A DNA stretch of 64,000 bases from Streptomyces griseoruber (GTDB lineage: Bacteria; Actinomycetota; Actinomycetes; Streptomycetales; Streptomycetaceae), in NCBI RefSeq assembly GCF_001514205.1, contig NZ_KQ948765.1:249862-313861 (forward strand), in the 5' to 3' direction. The notes beneath the pieces were generated by a model that saw only the letters and a program-made list of their open reading frames with translations, was not told the DNA's origin and made no database searches. Below are positions 1-8,433 of the stretch, in pieces; position 1 is the first letter of the stretch, and every line of letters starts with the position of its first letter. A program made the translations under genes and the position numbers.

Positions 1-1764
1 CTGGCACGGTTCAAGCCGGTCATCGACGCCCGGGGCCGGGTGCGGGGCGTGTGCCTCGCCGCGCACGACTTCACCGAGAACTACCTCGCCCGCGAGCGGC
101 TGCGGCTGGTCAACGAGGCCAGCGTGCGGATCGGCAGCACCCTCGACGTCACCCGGACGGCTCAGGAGCTGGCCGAGGTGTGCGTGCCCGCGCTCGCCGA
201 CTTCGTCAGCGTCGATCTGCTGGACCCCCACGACGGCGGGGATCCGCCGGCCCGGCTCGTCGCCCCGCTGGAGCTGCGCCGGGCCGCGCACCACTCCGTC
301 AACCCCGGCAACCCGATGGCCGTGGCCAAGCCCGGGGACGTCCTGCTCTATCCGGCCGGCTCGCCGCAGGCCGACTCGCTGATCGCGGGCCGCACCATCG
401 TCGCCTCCGTGGACGAGCTGAACGCCTGGCTGGCCTGGGACACCCTGCGCGGCGAGCGGGTGCGCGAGTTCGGCATCCACTCCACGATGTCGGTGCCGAT
501 CCGGGCCCGGGGGGCGACCCTGGGCGTCGCGGTCCTCACCCGCTACCGGCGGCCGGACCCCTTCACCCCGGACGACGTGCTGCTCGCCGAGGAGATCACC
601 GCCCGGGCGGCCGTCTGCGTCGACAACGCCCGCCGCTTCTCCCGCGAGCGCGACACGGCCCTCGCCCTCCAGCGCAGCCTGCTCCCGCGGTCCCTGCCCG
701 AGACGGTCGCCGTCGACGCCGCCTCCCGCTATCTGCCGGCCGCGCGCGCCGGGGTGGGCGGCGACTGGTTCGACGTCATCCCGCTGTCGGGGATGCGGGT
801 CGCCATGGTGGTCGGGGACGTGGTCGGCCAGGGCATCCAGGCCTCGGCGACCATGGGCCGGCTGCGGACCGCCGTGCGCACCCTCGCCGACATCGACCTG
901 GCCCCCGACGAGCTGCTCACCCACCTCGACGATCTCGTCGTACGGCTGTCCGAGGAGGCCGGCGGCGAGGGCAGCCCCGGCGAGGTCGGCGCGAGCTGTC
1001 TGTACGCGGTGTACGACCCGGTGTCCCGGCGGTGCACGATGGCCCGGGCCGGACACCCCCCGCCGCTGCTGCTGCGGCCGGGCGGCACACCGCACCGGAT
1101 CGATCTGCCCGCCGGTCCCGCGCTGGGCGTCGGTGGGCTGCCGTTCGAGTCGGCCGAGCTGGAACTGGCCGAGGGCAGTGTGCTCGCGTTCTACACGGAC
1201 GGGCTGCTCGCGTCCGGCGAGCGGGACGCGGAGGCCGGTCACCGGCTGCTCAGCGAGGCCCTCGCCGTGTACTCGGACTCCCTGGACGAGACCTGCGACC
1301 GGGTGCTGCACGCCCTGCTGCCGGCCGGGGGCGTCGCCGACGACGTGGCGCTGCTGCTGGCACGCACCCGGGGGCTGCCCGCGGCGCAGGTCGCGACCTG
1401 GGACATTCCCGCCGACCCGGCGCTGGTCGCGCCGATCCGCAAGCAGGTCGTCGAGCAGCTCGCGCGCTGGGAGATGAGTGAGGCGTCGTTCACGGCCGAG
1501 CTGGTGGTGAGCGAGCTGGTCACCAACGCGATCCGGTACGGGGCCCATCCGATACGGCTGCGGCTGATCCACGACGCCACGACGTTGATCTGTGAGGTGT
1601 CCGACACCAGTCACACCGCGCCGCATCTGCGGCGGGCGAAGACATGGGACGAGGGTGGGCGGGGATTGTTGCTGGTCGCGCAGCTCACGCAGCGGTGGGG
1701 CAGTCGGCACACCGCGGAGGGGAAGACGATCTGGGCGGAGCTGGGGCTCTTCGAGGAGGAATAG
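1..1764 (+). CDS. SpoIIE-type PP2C phosphatase with GAF and ATPase domains (5' partial)
   Basis: The frame is open from base 1, so the true start lies upstream; the first visible residues look like the end of a PAS-like sensor. A GAF domain follows (about residues 35-210), then a SpoIIE/PP2C phosphatase (about 225-440) with GGDWFD near 253-258, VGDVVGQG, AGHPPPLLL and FYTDG near 397, which carry the metal-binding Asp residues. The C-terminal RsbW-like HATPase (about 460-587) has the N-box ELVTNAIRYG and GGRGLLL. Such proteins dephosphorylate STAS anti-anti-sigma factors and so act in sigma-factor partner switching; the kinase-like end may bind an anti-anti-sigma factor. The actual partner is not identifiable here. 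A STAS protein lies at 22.1 kb, too far away to call a partner. Confidence 0.93.
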   Translation: MARFKPVIDARGRVRGVCLAAHDFTENYLARERLRLVNEASVRIGSTLDVTRTAQELAEVCVPALADFVSVDLLDPHDGGDPPARLVAPLELRRAAHHSVNPGNPMAVAKPGDVLLYPAGSPQADSLIAGRTIVASVDELNAWLAWDTLRGERVREFGIHSTMSVPIRARGATLGVAVLTRYRRPDPFTPDDVLLAEEITARAAVCVDNARRFSRERDTALALQRSLLPRSLPETVAVDAASRYLPAARAGVGGDWFDVIPLSGMRVAMVVGDVVGQGIQASATMGRLRTAVRTLADIDLAPDELLTHLDDLVVRLSEEAGGEGSPGEVGASCLYAVYDPVSRRCTMARAGHPPPLLLRPGGTPHRIDLPAGPALGVGGLPFESAELELAEGSVLAFYTDGLLASGERDAEAGHRLLSEALAVYSDSLDETCDRVLHALLPAGGVADDVALLLARTRGLPAAQVATWDIPADPALVAPIRKQVVEQLARWEMSEASFTAELVVSELVTNAIRYGAHPIRLRLIHDATTLICEVSDTSHTAPHLRRAKTWDEGGRGLLLVAQLTQRWGSRHTAEGKTIWAELGLFEEE

Positions 1765-1813
1765 GGCGTACGTGGTGGTGGGTTAGGTTGGACGGCGCGT
1801 GCGGGCCCTCTCG

Positions 1814-1867
1814 GGCTGGTCGCGCCCGCGCGGCGGAGCCGCACATTCCCTGCGGCCCCGCGCCCCT
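1814..1867. repeat. GC-rich intergenic repeat, copy A
   Basis: This roughly 54-bp element shares the core CGCGGCGGAGCCGCACAT and a trailing CCCCGCGCCCCT with copies at 7329 and (more diverged) 54820. It lies just after the phosphatase stop and before the permease. The core contains the short palindrome CGGCGGAGCCG, so it can fold as RNA. It is probably a dispersed Streptomyces intergenic repeat; its function is unknown. Confidence 0.6.
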
Positions 1868-1869
1868 TG

Positions 1870-3189
1870 GTGGGTGGACGGGCCCTGAACCGTCATCCGA
1901 CCGTCCTCCGGAGTTTTGCCCTGAACACCCCGCTCGCCGAAATTCTGTCCGCCGCGCTGCTCGTCGCCTCCCTCGCGTGGGCCGTCCTGCGTCCTGCCGG
2001 GCGGTCGGAGGCGTTCGTCGCCGTTCCGGCCGCTGTCGTGGCCGTGGGGCTGGGGGCGATCTCGCCGGGGCATGCGCTGGCGGAGGCCGAGCGGCTGGGG
2101 CCGGTCGTCGGGTTTCTCGCGGCGGTGCTGGTGCTGGCGCACCTGTGTGATGTCGAGGGGCTCTTCACGGCGTGCGGGGCGTGGATGGCGAGGCGGGCGG
2201 CGGGGCGGCCCCGGCGGCTGCTGACCGCGGTGTTCGTGCTGGCCTCCGTCATCACGGCCGTGCTCAGTCTGGACGCGACGGTGGTGCTGCTGACACCGGT
2301 GGTGTTCGCCACGGCCGCCCGGATGGGGGTGCGCTCCAAGCCGCACGTCTACGCCTGCGCGCATCTGTCCAACACGGCCTCCCTGCTGCTGCCGGTGTCG
2401 AATCTGACGAACCTGCTGGCGTTCACCGCGAGCGGGCTGAGCTTCACCCGGTTCGCGGCGCTGATGGCGCTGCCGTGGCTGGTCGCGGTGAGCCTGGAGT
2501 ACGCGGTCTTCCGGCGCTTCTTCGCCGACGACCTGCCCGCCGAGCCGTCCGACGCCGTGTCCGACGCCGTGTCCGACGCCGGTCCGGCGCCCGAGCTGCC
2601 GCTGTTCGCGCTGGTCACGGTGGGGTGCACGCTGGCCGGGTTCGTGGTGGCCTCGGCGCTCGGGATCGAACCGGCGTGGGCGGCGCTCGCGGGCGCGCTG
2701 GTGATGGCCGGGCGGGCGCTGGCGCGGCGGCGGGTGACGCCGGTGGCGGTGGTGCGGTCGGCGGCGCCCGGTTTCCTGGCGTTCGTGCTCGCGCTCGGGA
2801 TCGTCGTCCGGGCGGTCGTCGACAACGGGCTCGCCGAGGCGCTGCGGCACGCCCTGCCGGACGGCTCGGGGCTGCTCGCGCTGCTCGGCGCGGCCGCGGT
2901 GGCCGCCGTGCTCGCCAACCTGATCAACAATCTGCCGGCGGTCCTGGTGCTGGTCCCGCTGGCGGCCCCGGCCGGGACCGGGGCCGTCCTCGCGGTGCTC
3001 CTCGGGGTGAACATCGGCCCCAACCTGACGTACGCCGGCTCACTCGCGACCCTGCTGTGGCGGCGGGTGGTGCAGGAGCGCGCGGAGCACGTCGAGGTCG
3101 GGGAGTTCACACGGCTGGGCCTGCTCACCGTGCCGGTCACGCTGGGTGCGGCGGTCGTGGCGCTGTGGGCGTCCCTCCAGGTGGTCTGA
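1870..3189 (+). CDS. ArsB/NhaD-type (SLC13-like) membrane permease
   Basis: A roughly 439-residue integral membrane protein with about ten hydrophobic segments in two halves joined by a hydrophilic loop near 215-245 that has a direct repeat (SDAVSDAVSDAG). Features typical of the ion-transporter superfamily are visible: LDATVVLLTPVV near residue 137 in the first half, NLINNLPAVLVLVPLA near 355 and GVNIGPNLTYAGSLATLLW near 380. Relatives export arsenite or antiport Na+/H+, or carry anions. No arsR or arsC is adjacent, so arsenite is not supported as the substrate. The start is uncertain: GTG at 1870 is the first reasonable codon, TTG at 1867 is also in frame, and no good ribosome site is seen; translation could begin nearer residue 18. 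Confidence 0.85.
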   Translation: MGGRALNRHPTVLRSFALNTPLAEILSAALLVASLAWAVLRPAGRSEAFVAVPAAVVAVGLGAISPGHALAEAERLGPVVGFLAAVLVLAHLCDVEGLFTACGAWMARRAAGRPRRLLTAVFVLASVITAVLSLDATVVLLTPVVFATAARMGVRSKPHVYACAHLSNTASLLLPVSNLTNLLAFTASGLSFTRFAALMALPWLVAVSLEYAVFRRFFADDLPAEPSDAVSDAVSDAGPAPELPLFALVTVGCTLAGFVVASALGIEPAWAALAGALVMAGRALARRRVTPVAVVRSAAPGFLAFVLALGIVVRAVVDNGLAEALRHALPDGSGLLALLGAAAVAAVLANLINNLPAVLVLVPLAAPAGTGAVLAVLLGVNIGPNLTYAGSLATLLWRRVVQERAEHVEVGEFTRLGLLTVPVTLGAAVVALWASLQVV

Positions 3190-3206
3190 GACGGCCGCGG
3201 CCGGTG

Positions 3207-5225
3207 TCAGCGGCGTCCGCCGCCGCCGGAGTAACCGTTGCCGGAGCCGTACCCGCCGCTCCCGTAGCCGCCGCTCCCGTACCCGCCGCTCCCGTAGCCG
3301 CCGCTCCCGTAGCCGGAGCCGCCGTAGCCGTATCCGGAGCCGCCGTCCTTGCCGCCCCAGGTGCAGTAGTACCAGGAGGAGTACGAGCAGGAGGTGCCCG
3401 AGGGGGAGCTGCCCGACGAGGAGGTGCCCGAGGAGCTCTTCGTCGTCGGGGTGGCCGAGGGGGTCGGGTCGGCCGACTTGGGCGTGGCCGCCTTGGGGGT
3501 CGGCGTCGGGCCGGCGGACCCGGCGTCGTCGGCGCCCCAGTTGACGAACTCCATCTGCGGGTCGGGCTGTGAGGTGTCGATCACCCAGCGCTGGGAGGTG
3601 CCGTTCGCGCGGTTCTTCAGGACCAGGGCTCCCGAGCCGTCGGTGGCGGCGGGGGCGAGGGCCAGGTTCTGGTCGGAGCGCGGGACGAGCGTGCCCTGGA
3701 GGGTGAAGTCGTACCGGACGTTCTTGGCGGTTCCCGCGGAGGAGTCCGAGCACTCGCCGAGCCGCACGGCGTAGCCGAGGTGGGAGTCGAGGCACAGGTT
3801 CGGGTCGGCGGCGCTGCGCAGCAGTCCGTCGGTCTCGTACGTCCACTGCTGGCCGGCGTCGGAGGAGCAGGCGGCCAGCTCGGTGTCGGCGCCCTTGGCC
3901 GCCTTGCCGCCGGCGATCCCGATGCACAGCCCGGAGGCGACGTTGTGCAGCCGGCCGTGCAGGGTGCCCTGGGTCTCCTGGTCGGCGATCCAGGACGGGC
4001 TGTCGGTGGCGGTGTCGGTGCCCGCCGAGGGGGTCTTCGTGCCCTCGCCCGCGGTCGGGCCGGTGCCGCCGTCGGAGCCGAGGGCGGCCCACACCACGAG
4101 CGGGAGGACGACCATGCCGCTGACCGTCAGGACGGCGGCGGTGAGGTTGCGGCGGCGGACCCGGCGGGCCGCCTTCCGGTCCGAGCGGCGGGACGCGGGA
4201 CGGAGCGCGAGCTCGGCCCCGGAGCCGGGACCGGCCGCCGGCCGGGGCGTCCCGGCCCCGCCCTGCGCACCGGACGCGAGGCCCTGAGCCGGGGCCTCGG
4301 CGGGCATCCGGGGCGTGGCCGGTTCGCCGTCGAAGGCCTCGCCGACGGCGCCCGGGTGGCGCTCCCGCGCGGGCGCCGCCGTCCGTTCGCGTCCGTCCGC
4401 GGTGGCCCGGCCCTCCAGGTAGGCGCCGGCCGCCCAGCCCAGGATGCCCTCGGCCAGGGCGACGCCGAGGAGGCCCTCGAACTGCAGGAGCTGGTCGGCG
4501 GTGTGCGCACAGTGCCGGCACTGCTCGGTGTGGCCGCGCAGGTCGGGGTCGATGTCCATGCCGCCACGGCGGCAGGTGACGTCCAGCAGGCGGTGGTAGC
4601 GGTGGCACGCGTCGTCGGTGGCCTGCTCGCGGTGGACCTGGAGGACCTCCTCGCGCAGCCGCTCGCGGGAGCGGCGCAGTTCGACGTGGGCGCCCTCCTC
4701 GTCGAGGCCGAGCAGCCCGGCGGGGATCGCGAGGGGTTCGGCCTCGGCCTCGGTGTGCCAGAGCAGACAGCGGGCCGACTGGGGCAGCCGGTGGAAGGCG
4801 CGGGCGATCATGCGCCGGTTGGCCGGCGGGAGCAGCCGGGCGGCGACCGGGGTGTCGTCGGCGTCCTGGACGCGCAGGGCGGGGTGGAGCAGGTCACGGC
4901 GGCCGTCGGCGTCCCACTCGGCGGCCAGCCGGCGGACGGTGGCCAGCAGATGGGGGCGCCAGGCGGCGGTCGGTCCGTCCTGGTGCTGGGTCGCGCCGAA
5001 CAGCCGGGTGAAGGCGGCGGTGGTGAGCATGCCGGCCGCGCGTTCGCCGTCGGTGCACAGCCGTGCGTAGGCGAAGACCGCCTCCCAGTGCCGGTCCAGC
5101 AACTCACCGACGGGGTGCAGTGCGGGCGACTCCCCCGTCCACTGGGTCAGTTCCGCGCTCAGCTGTTCGTCCGTCGCGTCGAGGCGGCGAGCCGAAGGGG
5201 AATTCGACAGGCCTGCGTCATTCAC
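3207..5225 (-). CDS. Sigma-like / zinc-motif / membrane / ricin-lectin fusion protein
   Basis: This 672-residue protein has an unusual order of parts. Residues 1-210 resemble ECF sigma factor helices (YARLCTDGERAAGMLTTAAFTRLF; RLPQSARCLLWHTEAEAEPLAIPAGLLG). Residues about 229-236 carry HTEQCRHC, an HxxxCxxC motif like the zinc motif of anti-sigma factors. One membrane helix follows near 360 (LTAAVLTVSGMVVLPLVVWAAL), then an extracellular ricin-B type beta-trefoil (about 408-555) with QQWTYE and QRWVID, and a Thr/Ser/Pro linker. The tail is a YGSGG repeat of at least five units, visible as a 15-bp DNA repeat near 3240-3320. The GTG start at 5225 has AGGAGG upstream. I infer a membrane protein exposing a carbohydrate-binding domain; whether the inner part binds RNA polymerase is unknown. 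Confidence 0.8.
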   Translation of the reverse strand: MNDAGLSNSPSARRLDATDEQLSAELTQWTGESPALHPVGELLDRHWEAVFAYARLCTDGERAAGMLTTAAFTRLFGATQHQDGPTAAWRPHLLATVRRLAAEWDADGRRDLLHPALRVQDADDTPVAARLLPPANRRMIARAFHRLPQSARCLLWHTEAEAEPLAIPAGLLGLDEEGAHVELRRSRERLREEVLQVHREQATDDACHRYHRLLDVTCRRGGMDIDPDLRGHTEQCRHCAHTADQLLQFEGLLGVALAEGILGWAAGAYLEGRATADGRERTAAPARERHPGAVGEAFDGEPATPRMPAEAPAQGLASGAQGGAGTPRPAAGPGSGAELALRPASRRSDRKAARRVRRRNLTAAVLTVSGMVVLPLVVWAALGSDGGTGPTAGEGTKTPSAGTDTATDSPSWIADQETQGTLHGRLHNVASGLCIGIAGGKAAKGADTELAACSSDAGQQWTYETDGLLRSAADPNLCLDSHLGYAVRLGECSDSSAGTAKNVRYDFTLQGTLVPRSDQNLALAPAATDGSGALVLKNRANGTSQRWVIDTSQPDPQMEFVNWGADDAGSAGPTPTPKAATPKSADPTPSATPTTKSSSGTSSSGSSPSGTSCSYSSWYYCTWGGKDGGSGYGYGGSGYGSGGYGSGGYGSGGYGSGGYGSGNGYSGGGGRR

Positions 5226-5244
5226 GGCTGCATTCCTCCTGGAG

Positions 5245-5270
5245 GCATGTCCGGGGGGAACGGGACATGC
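5245..5270 (-). promoter_or_regulatory. Hairpin in the leader of the ricin-fusion gene
   Basis: GCATGTCC and GGACATGC form a perfect 8-bp inverted repeat with a 10-base loop, 20-45 bases upstream of the GTG start at 5225 and just outside its AGGAGG. It could be an operator or a leader hairpin affecting translation. The rest of the 318-base gap up to 5543 holds no gene I can support. Confidence 0.4.
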
Positions 5271-5472
5271 GGCAATAGGCAGGGTTCGACACCTGTGAGG
5301 TCAGCGGAGGAGCTGGCTCTTGTGAAGCGTGGGGGTGTGACGGAACACAGGGGCCTCGCGCGCACAGAGGAGAAAACGTTGTCCGTGCGCCGACACGCCA
5401 CACCTTCGCACAGCCGGACCTGGAGGAACAAGAGATCTCGCGGTTTCGTGCGCCGTGTGCGGGGCCCAGGAA

Positions 5473-5487
5473 TTGACGAAACGTCAA
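5473..5487. promoter_or_regulatory. Perfect 15-bp palindrome TTGACGAAACGTCAA
   Basis: Two perfect 6-bp arms (TTGACG/CGTCAA) around AAA lie about 250 bases upstream of the ricin-fusion start and downstream of the AraC gene end. It looks like a dimeric repressor site, but its TTGACG could equally be a -35 element. No regulator can be assigned. Confidence 0.35.
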
Positions 5488-5543
5488 GGCACTGGAGGAG
5501 TTCGGGAGGGTCCCGGCATCGGTGTCCCCTTTTGCCGTCGTAT

Positions 5544-6467
5544 TCAGGGTCGGTTTCCCGGGACGTCCATTGTGGAGCGTATTCCGTCCCGGTACGCGCC
5601 CGGCGGACTGCCGTAGCGGGCGCGGAACACCCGGGTGAAGTGGAAGGGGCTCACGAATCCGGAGGCCGCCGCGACGCGTTCCACGGGGAGGTCGGTGCCC
5701 TCCAGCAGCCGGGCGGCGTGCCGCAGCCGTGCCTCGCGCAGGGCCCGCATCGGGGACTGGCCGGTCTGCTCGGTGAAGAGGTGGGACAGCCGGGAGGGGG
5801 ACAGCGCGACCCGGGCGGCGAGCGAGTCGACGGTGTGCGGGGCGCCGGGGTCGGCGGCGAGGAGCGCCTGGACCCGCCGGACACGCTCGTCGAGGCCGGG
5901 CGGCGGGAGGGGCGCACGGGCGGCGGCCGTGGTGAGCAGGACGGCCTCCTCCAGTGCGCACAGGGCGAGTTCACGCGCGGTGGTGCCGTGTGCCACGACG
6001 ATGCCGGAGCCCTCCGGTGCCTCCTCGGCTCCCCCGGTCCAGCCGGCATCGGCGTACAGGCGCCGGAACGCTGCCTCGACGCGCGGGTGCAGGGCCTCCG
6101 GTACGGGGGTCACGGCGTACAGGCCGTCGTCGGTGCCGTACGGGCGCAGCCAGGGCGTCCAGGAGGGGCGGGCCTGGCAGTGCGCCCACCAGAACCGCCA
6201 GTGGGGGGCCCCGGGTTCGACGGCGTAACCGTGCGGGACACCCGGTGCGAGGACGACCAGATCACCGGCACCGGCCCGGACCTCGCTCGTGCCCTGTCGC
6301 AGCCGGCCCCGGCCGCCGGTCGTCCAGGTGAACAGCCAACTGTCCGATCCCCCGGGCCGGTCGACGCCGTACCCGGGGCCCTCGTCGAAGTGGGCCGCCA
6401 CCACCAGACCGGGCGGCGGCGAGGGGTCCCCGGTCCCGGCAGCGGTGGGCAGGTCGTCAGCAGGCAT
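5544..6467 (-). CDS. AraC-family regulator with cupin sensor
   Basis: The N-terminal half is an AraC-type cupin (GTSEVRAGAGDLVVLAPGVPHGYAV), and the last 100 residues hold two helix-turn-helix units: LAARVALSPSRLSHLF and VERVAAASGFVSPFHFTRVF, ending in the usual GxPPGAYR. I start at ATG 6467 because GGAGG lies six bases upstream; the upstream in-frame ATG at 6473 abuts that site. It is divergent from the PhyH dioxygenase gene with about 60 bases between, so that gene is the obvious target, as in AraC/PhyH pairs where the cupin binds a small sugar or polyol. The ligand is not known. Confidence 0.9.
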   Translation of the reverse strand: MPADDLPTAAGTGDPSPPPGLVVAAHFDEGPGYGVDRPGGSDSWLFTWTTGGRGRLRQGTSEVRAGAGDLVVLAPGVPHGYAVEPGAPHWRFWWAHCQARPSWTPWLRPYGTDDGLYAVTPVPEALHPRVEAAFRRLYADAGWTGGAEEAPEGSGIVVAHGTTARELALCALEEAVLLTTAAARAPLPPPGLDERVRRVQALLAADPGAPHTVDSLAARVALSPSRLSHLFTEQTGQSPMRALREARLRHAARLLEGTDLPVERVAAASGFVSPFHFTRVFRARYGSPPGAYRDGIRSTMDVPGNRP

Positions 6468-6529
6468 GGGCATCCTCCGGTGGGCCGGGTCCGCCTCACC
6501 ATAAGGGGACCCGATCGAGGAGGACACAC

Positions 6530-7303
6530 ATGCTGCGGCAGTACGAGGAGGACGGCTTCACCGTGGTCCGGGGGCTGTTCGGACCCGACGAAGTGGAGCG
6601 CCTGCGGGCGGAGTTCGCGGGGCTCCAGGCGGCGGGGCGGGCGGTGCCGGGGCACTTCGAGCCGCGCTCCGGGGACGATCCGCTGGACCGGTTCCCGAGG
6701 GTGATGCATCCGCACGAGATCAGTGCGCTCGCCCGGCGGGTGCTGCTGGACGGGCGGTTGCGGGAGGTGCTGGAGACGCTGCTGGGCGAGGAGGTGCTGG
6801 CCGCGCAGAGCATGTTCTACTTCAAGCCGCCGGGGGCGCGGGGGCAGGCGCTGCACCAGGACAACTTCTATCTGCGGGTGGAGCCGGGCACCTGTGTGGC
6901 GGCCTGGCTGGCGTGCGACGAGATCGATCGTGGGAACGGGGGGCTGGAAGTCGTTCCCGGTACGCATCGGATGGAGGTGTTCTGTCCGGAGGAGGCGGAT
7001 GCGGAGGTGTCGTTCGCGCGGGAGTATGTGGCGCCGCCGGCCGGGCTGGCGCCCGTGCCGGTCGATATGGCGCCGGGGGATGTGCTGTTCTTCAACGGGA
7101 GTCTGGTGCACGGGTCTCCGCCGAACCGCAGCGGGGATCGGTTCCGGCGGTCGTTCATCGGGCATTACGTGGGGCGGTCGGCGGAGCGGATCGGGCGGTA
7201 TTACCGGACCATGTCCATGAGTGGGGCGCGGGTTCCCTTGGAGGAGAGTGAGGGGGCGGGGCCCTGCGGGACGGAGTTCGCGTCGCCGATGGGGCCGCAT
7301 TAG
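6530..7303 (+). CDS. Phytanoyl-CoA dioxygenase (PhyH) family oxygenase
   Basis: A 257-residue Fe(II)/2-oxoglutarate oxygenase. The iron facial triad is visible as HQD at about residues 109-111 and a distal His in LVHGSPPNRS near 193; the Arg that usually binds 2-oxoglutarate follows within about ten residues. GNGGLEVVPGTHR is the typical PhyH strand motif. GAGGAGG lies just upstream of ATG 6530. The family hydroxylates diverse small molecules, and bacterial members are rarely acyl-CoA enzymes. The divergent AraC regulator suggests inducible catabolism of a specific compound, but the substrate cannot be told from sequence. Confidence 0.9.
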   Translation: MLRQYEEDGFTVVRGLFGPDEVERLRAEFAGLQAAGRAVPGHFEPRSGDDPLDRFPRVMHPHEISALARRVLLDGRLREVLETLLGEEVLAAQSMFYFKPPGARGQALHQDNFYLRVEPGTCVAAWLACDEIDRGNGGLEVVPGTHRMEVFCPEEADAEVSFAREYVAPPAGLAPVPVDMAPGDVLFFNGSLVHGSPPNRSGDRFRRSFIGHYVGRSAERIGRYYRTMSMSGARVPLEESEGAGPCGTEFASPMGPH

Positions 7304-7328
7304 TGGTGTGGCGGGTGCGGGTCCGTGG

Positions 7329-7391
7329 GGCCGGCCGCGCCCACGCGGCGGAGCCGCACATCGATACAGCCCCGCGCCCCTGAAGGGGCGC
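7329..7391. terminator. Intergenic repeat copy B ending in a bidirectional hairpin
   Basis: Bases 7329-7382 match the repeat at 1814 (CGCGGCGGAGCCGCACAT then CCCCGCGCCCCT). Its end fuses with AGGGGCGC to give the hairpin GCGCCCCT-GA-AGGGGCGC at 7374-7391. It sits exactly between two convergent genes (PhyH ends 7303, aldo-keto reductase ends 7393), so it probably terminates both transcripts. Confidence 0.6.
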
Positions 7392-7392
7392 T

Positions 7393-8361
7393 TCAGTGGC
7401 CGGCGATCGGATGGGGGCTGTAGGGGCGCTCCAGTTCCTCCCGTTCCTCCTCGGTCAGCTGCAGTTGCACCGCCGCCACCGCGTCCTCGATGTGCCGGGG
7501 CTTCGAGGCGCCGATGATCGGGGCCGTCACCTGGGGCTGGTGGAGGAGCCAGGAAAGGGCCACCTGCGCGCGGGGGACGCCCCGGTCGGCCGCGATACGG
7601 GAGACCGCCTCGACGATGGTGTGGTCGCCCTCGAGGTAGAGGGTGCTGCCGAAGGTGTCCGTGGCGCTGCGCTCGGTGGGGACTCCCCAGTCGCGGGTGA
7701 GGCGGCCCCGGGCCAGGGGACTCCAGGGCAGGACGCCCACGCCCTGGTCGGCGCAGAGCGGCAGCATCTCGCGCTCCTCCTCGCGGTAGAGGAGGTTGTA
7801 GTGGTTCTGCATGGAGACGAATGTCGTCCAGCCGTGCCGCTCGGCGGTGTACTGCATCTTGGAGAACTGCCAGGCGTACATCGAACTCGCTCCGATGTAG
7901 CGGACCTTGCCCGCCTTGACGACGTCGTGCAGCGCCTCCATCGTCTCCTCGACCGGGGTGTAGGGGTCGTAACGGTGGATCTGGTAGAGGTCGACGTGGT
8001 CCGTGCCCAGGCGGGTCAGGCTGTGGTCGAGTTCGGACAGGACAGCCTTGCGGGACAGCCCGCCGCCGTTGGGGCCTGGGCGCATCCGGCCGTGCACCTT
8101 CGTGGCGAGGACGATCTCGTCGCGGCGGGCGAAGTCGCGCAGCGCCCGGCCGACGATCTCCTCGCTGGTGCCGTCGGAGTAGACGTTCGCGGTGTCGAAG
8201 AAGGTGATGCCGGCGTCCAGCGCCTGGCGGATCAGCGGACGCGAGGCCTCCTCGTCGAGGGTCCACTCGTGCGCGCCCCGGTCGGGAAGGCCGTAGGTCA
8301 TGCAGCCCAGACAGATCCGCGACACGTCCAGGCCCGTCGAACCGAGCTTCACGTACTGCAT
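7393..8361 (-). CDS. Aldo/keto reductase
   Basis: This 322-residue NADPH-dependent oxidoreductase has the expected tetrad: Asp and Tyr in FFDTANVYSDGTSEE, Lys in LATKVHG and His in LYQIHRYDP. The C-terminal GASKPRHIEDAV is the cofactor-phosphate region. It resembles the YajO/Tas-like (AKR11-13) reductases of broad aldehyde and ketone specificity. The gene stands alone, convergent with PhyH, with its own start at 8361. The physiological substrate is unknown. Confidence 0.92.
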   Translation of the reverse strand: MQYVKLGSTGLDVSRICLGCMTYGLPDRGAHEWTLDEEASRPLIRQALDAGITFFDTANVYSDGTSEEIVGRALRDFARRDEIVLATKVHGRMRPGPNGGGLSRKAVLSELDHSLTRLGTDHVDLYQIHRYDPYTPVEETMEALHDVVKAGKVRYIGASSMYAWQFSKMQYTAERHGWTTFVSMQNHYNLLYREEEREMLPLCADQGVGVLPWSPLARGRLTRDWGVPTERSATDTFGSTLYLEGDHTIVEAVSRIAADRGVPRAQVALSWLLHQPQVTAPIIGASKPRHIEDAVAAVQLQLTEEEREELERPYSPHPIAGH

Positions 8362-8433
8362 CGATGCTGCTCCTGACTCGGTGGGGAGTACGAAGGGGAG
8401 CCTACGTCGGCGCGGGCCGCTCCCCCGGGTGAC

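Noticed and set aside
1870..3189. Arsenite resistance (ArsB) assignment
   Set aside because: The fold fits, but arsR, arsC and acr3 are absent nearby; only the broad ion-transporter family is supported.
3780..6704. A 974-codon open frame on the plus strand
   Set aside because: It runs antisense through the ricin-fusion and AraC genes with a Gly/Ala/Arg/Val-rich composition and no domain; it is a high-GC shadow.
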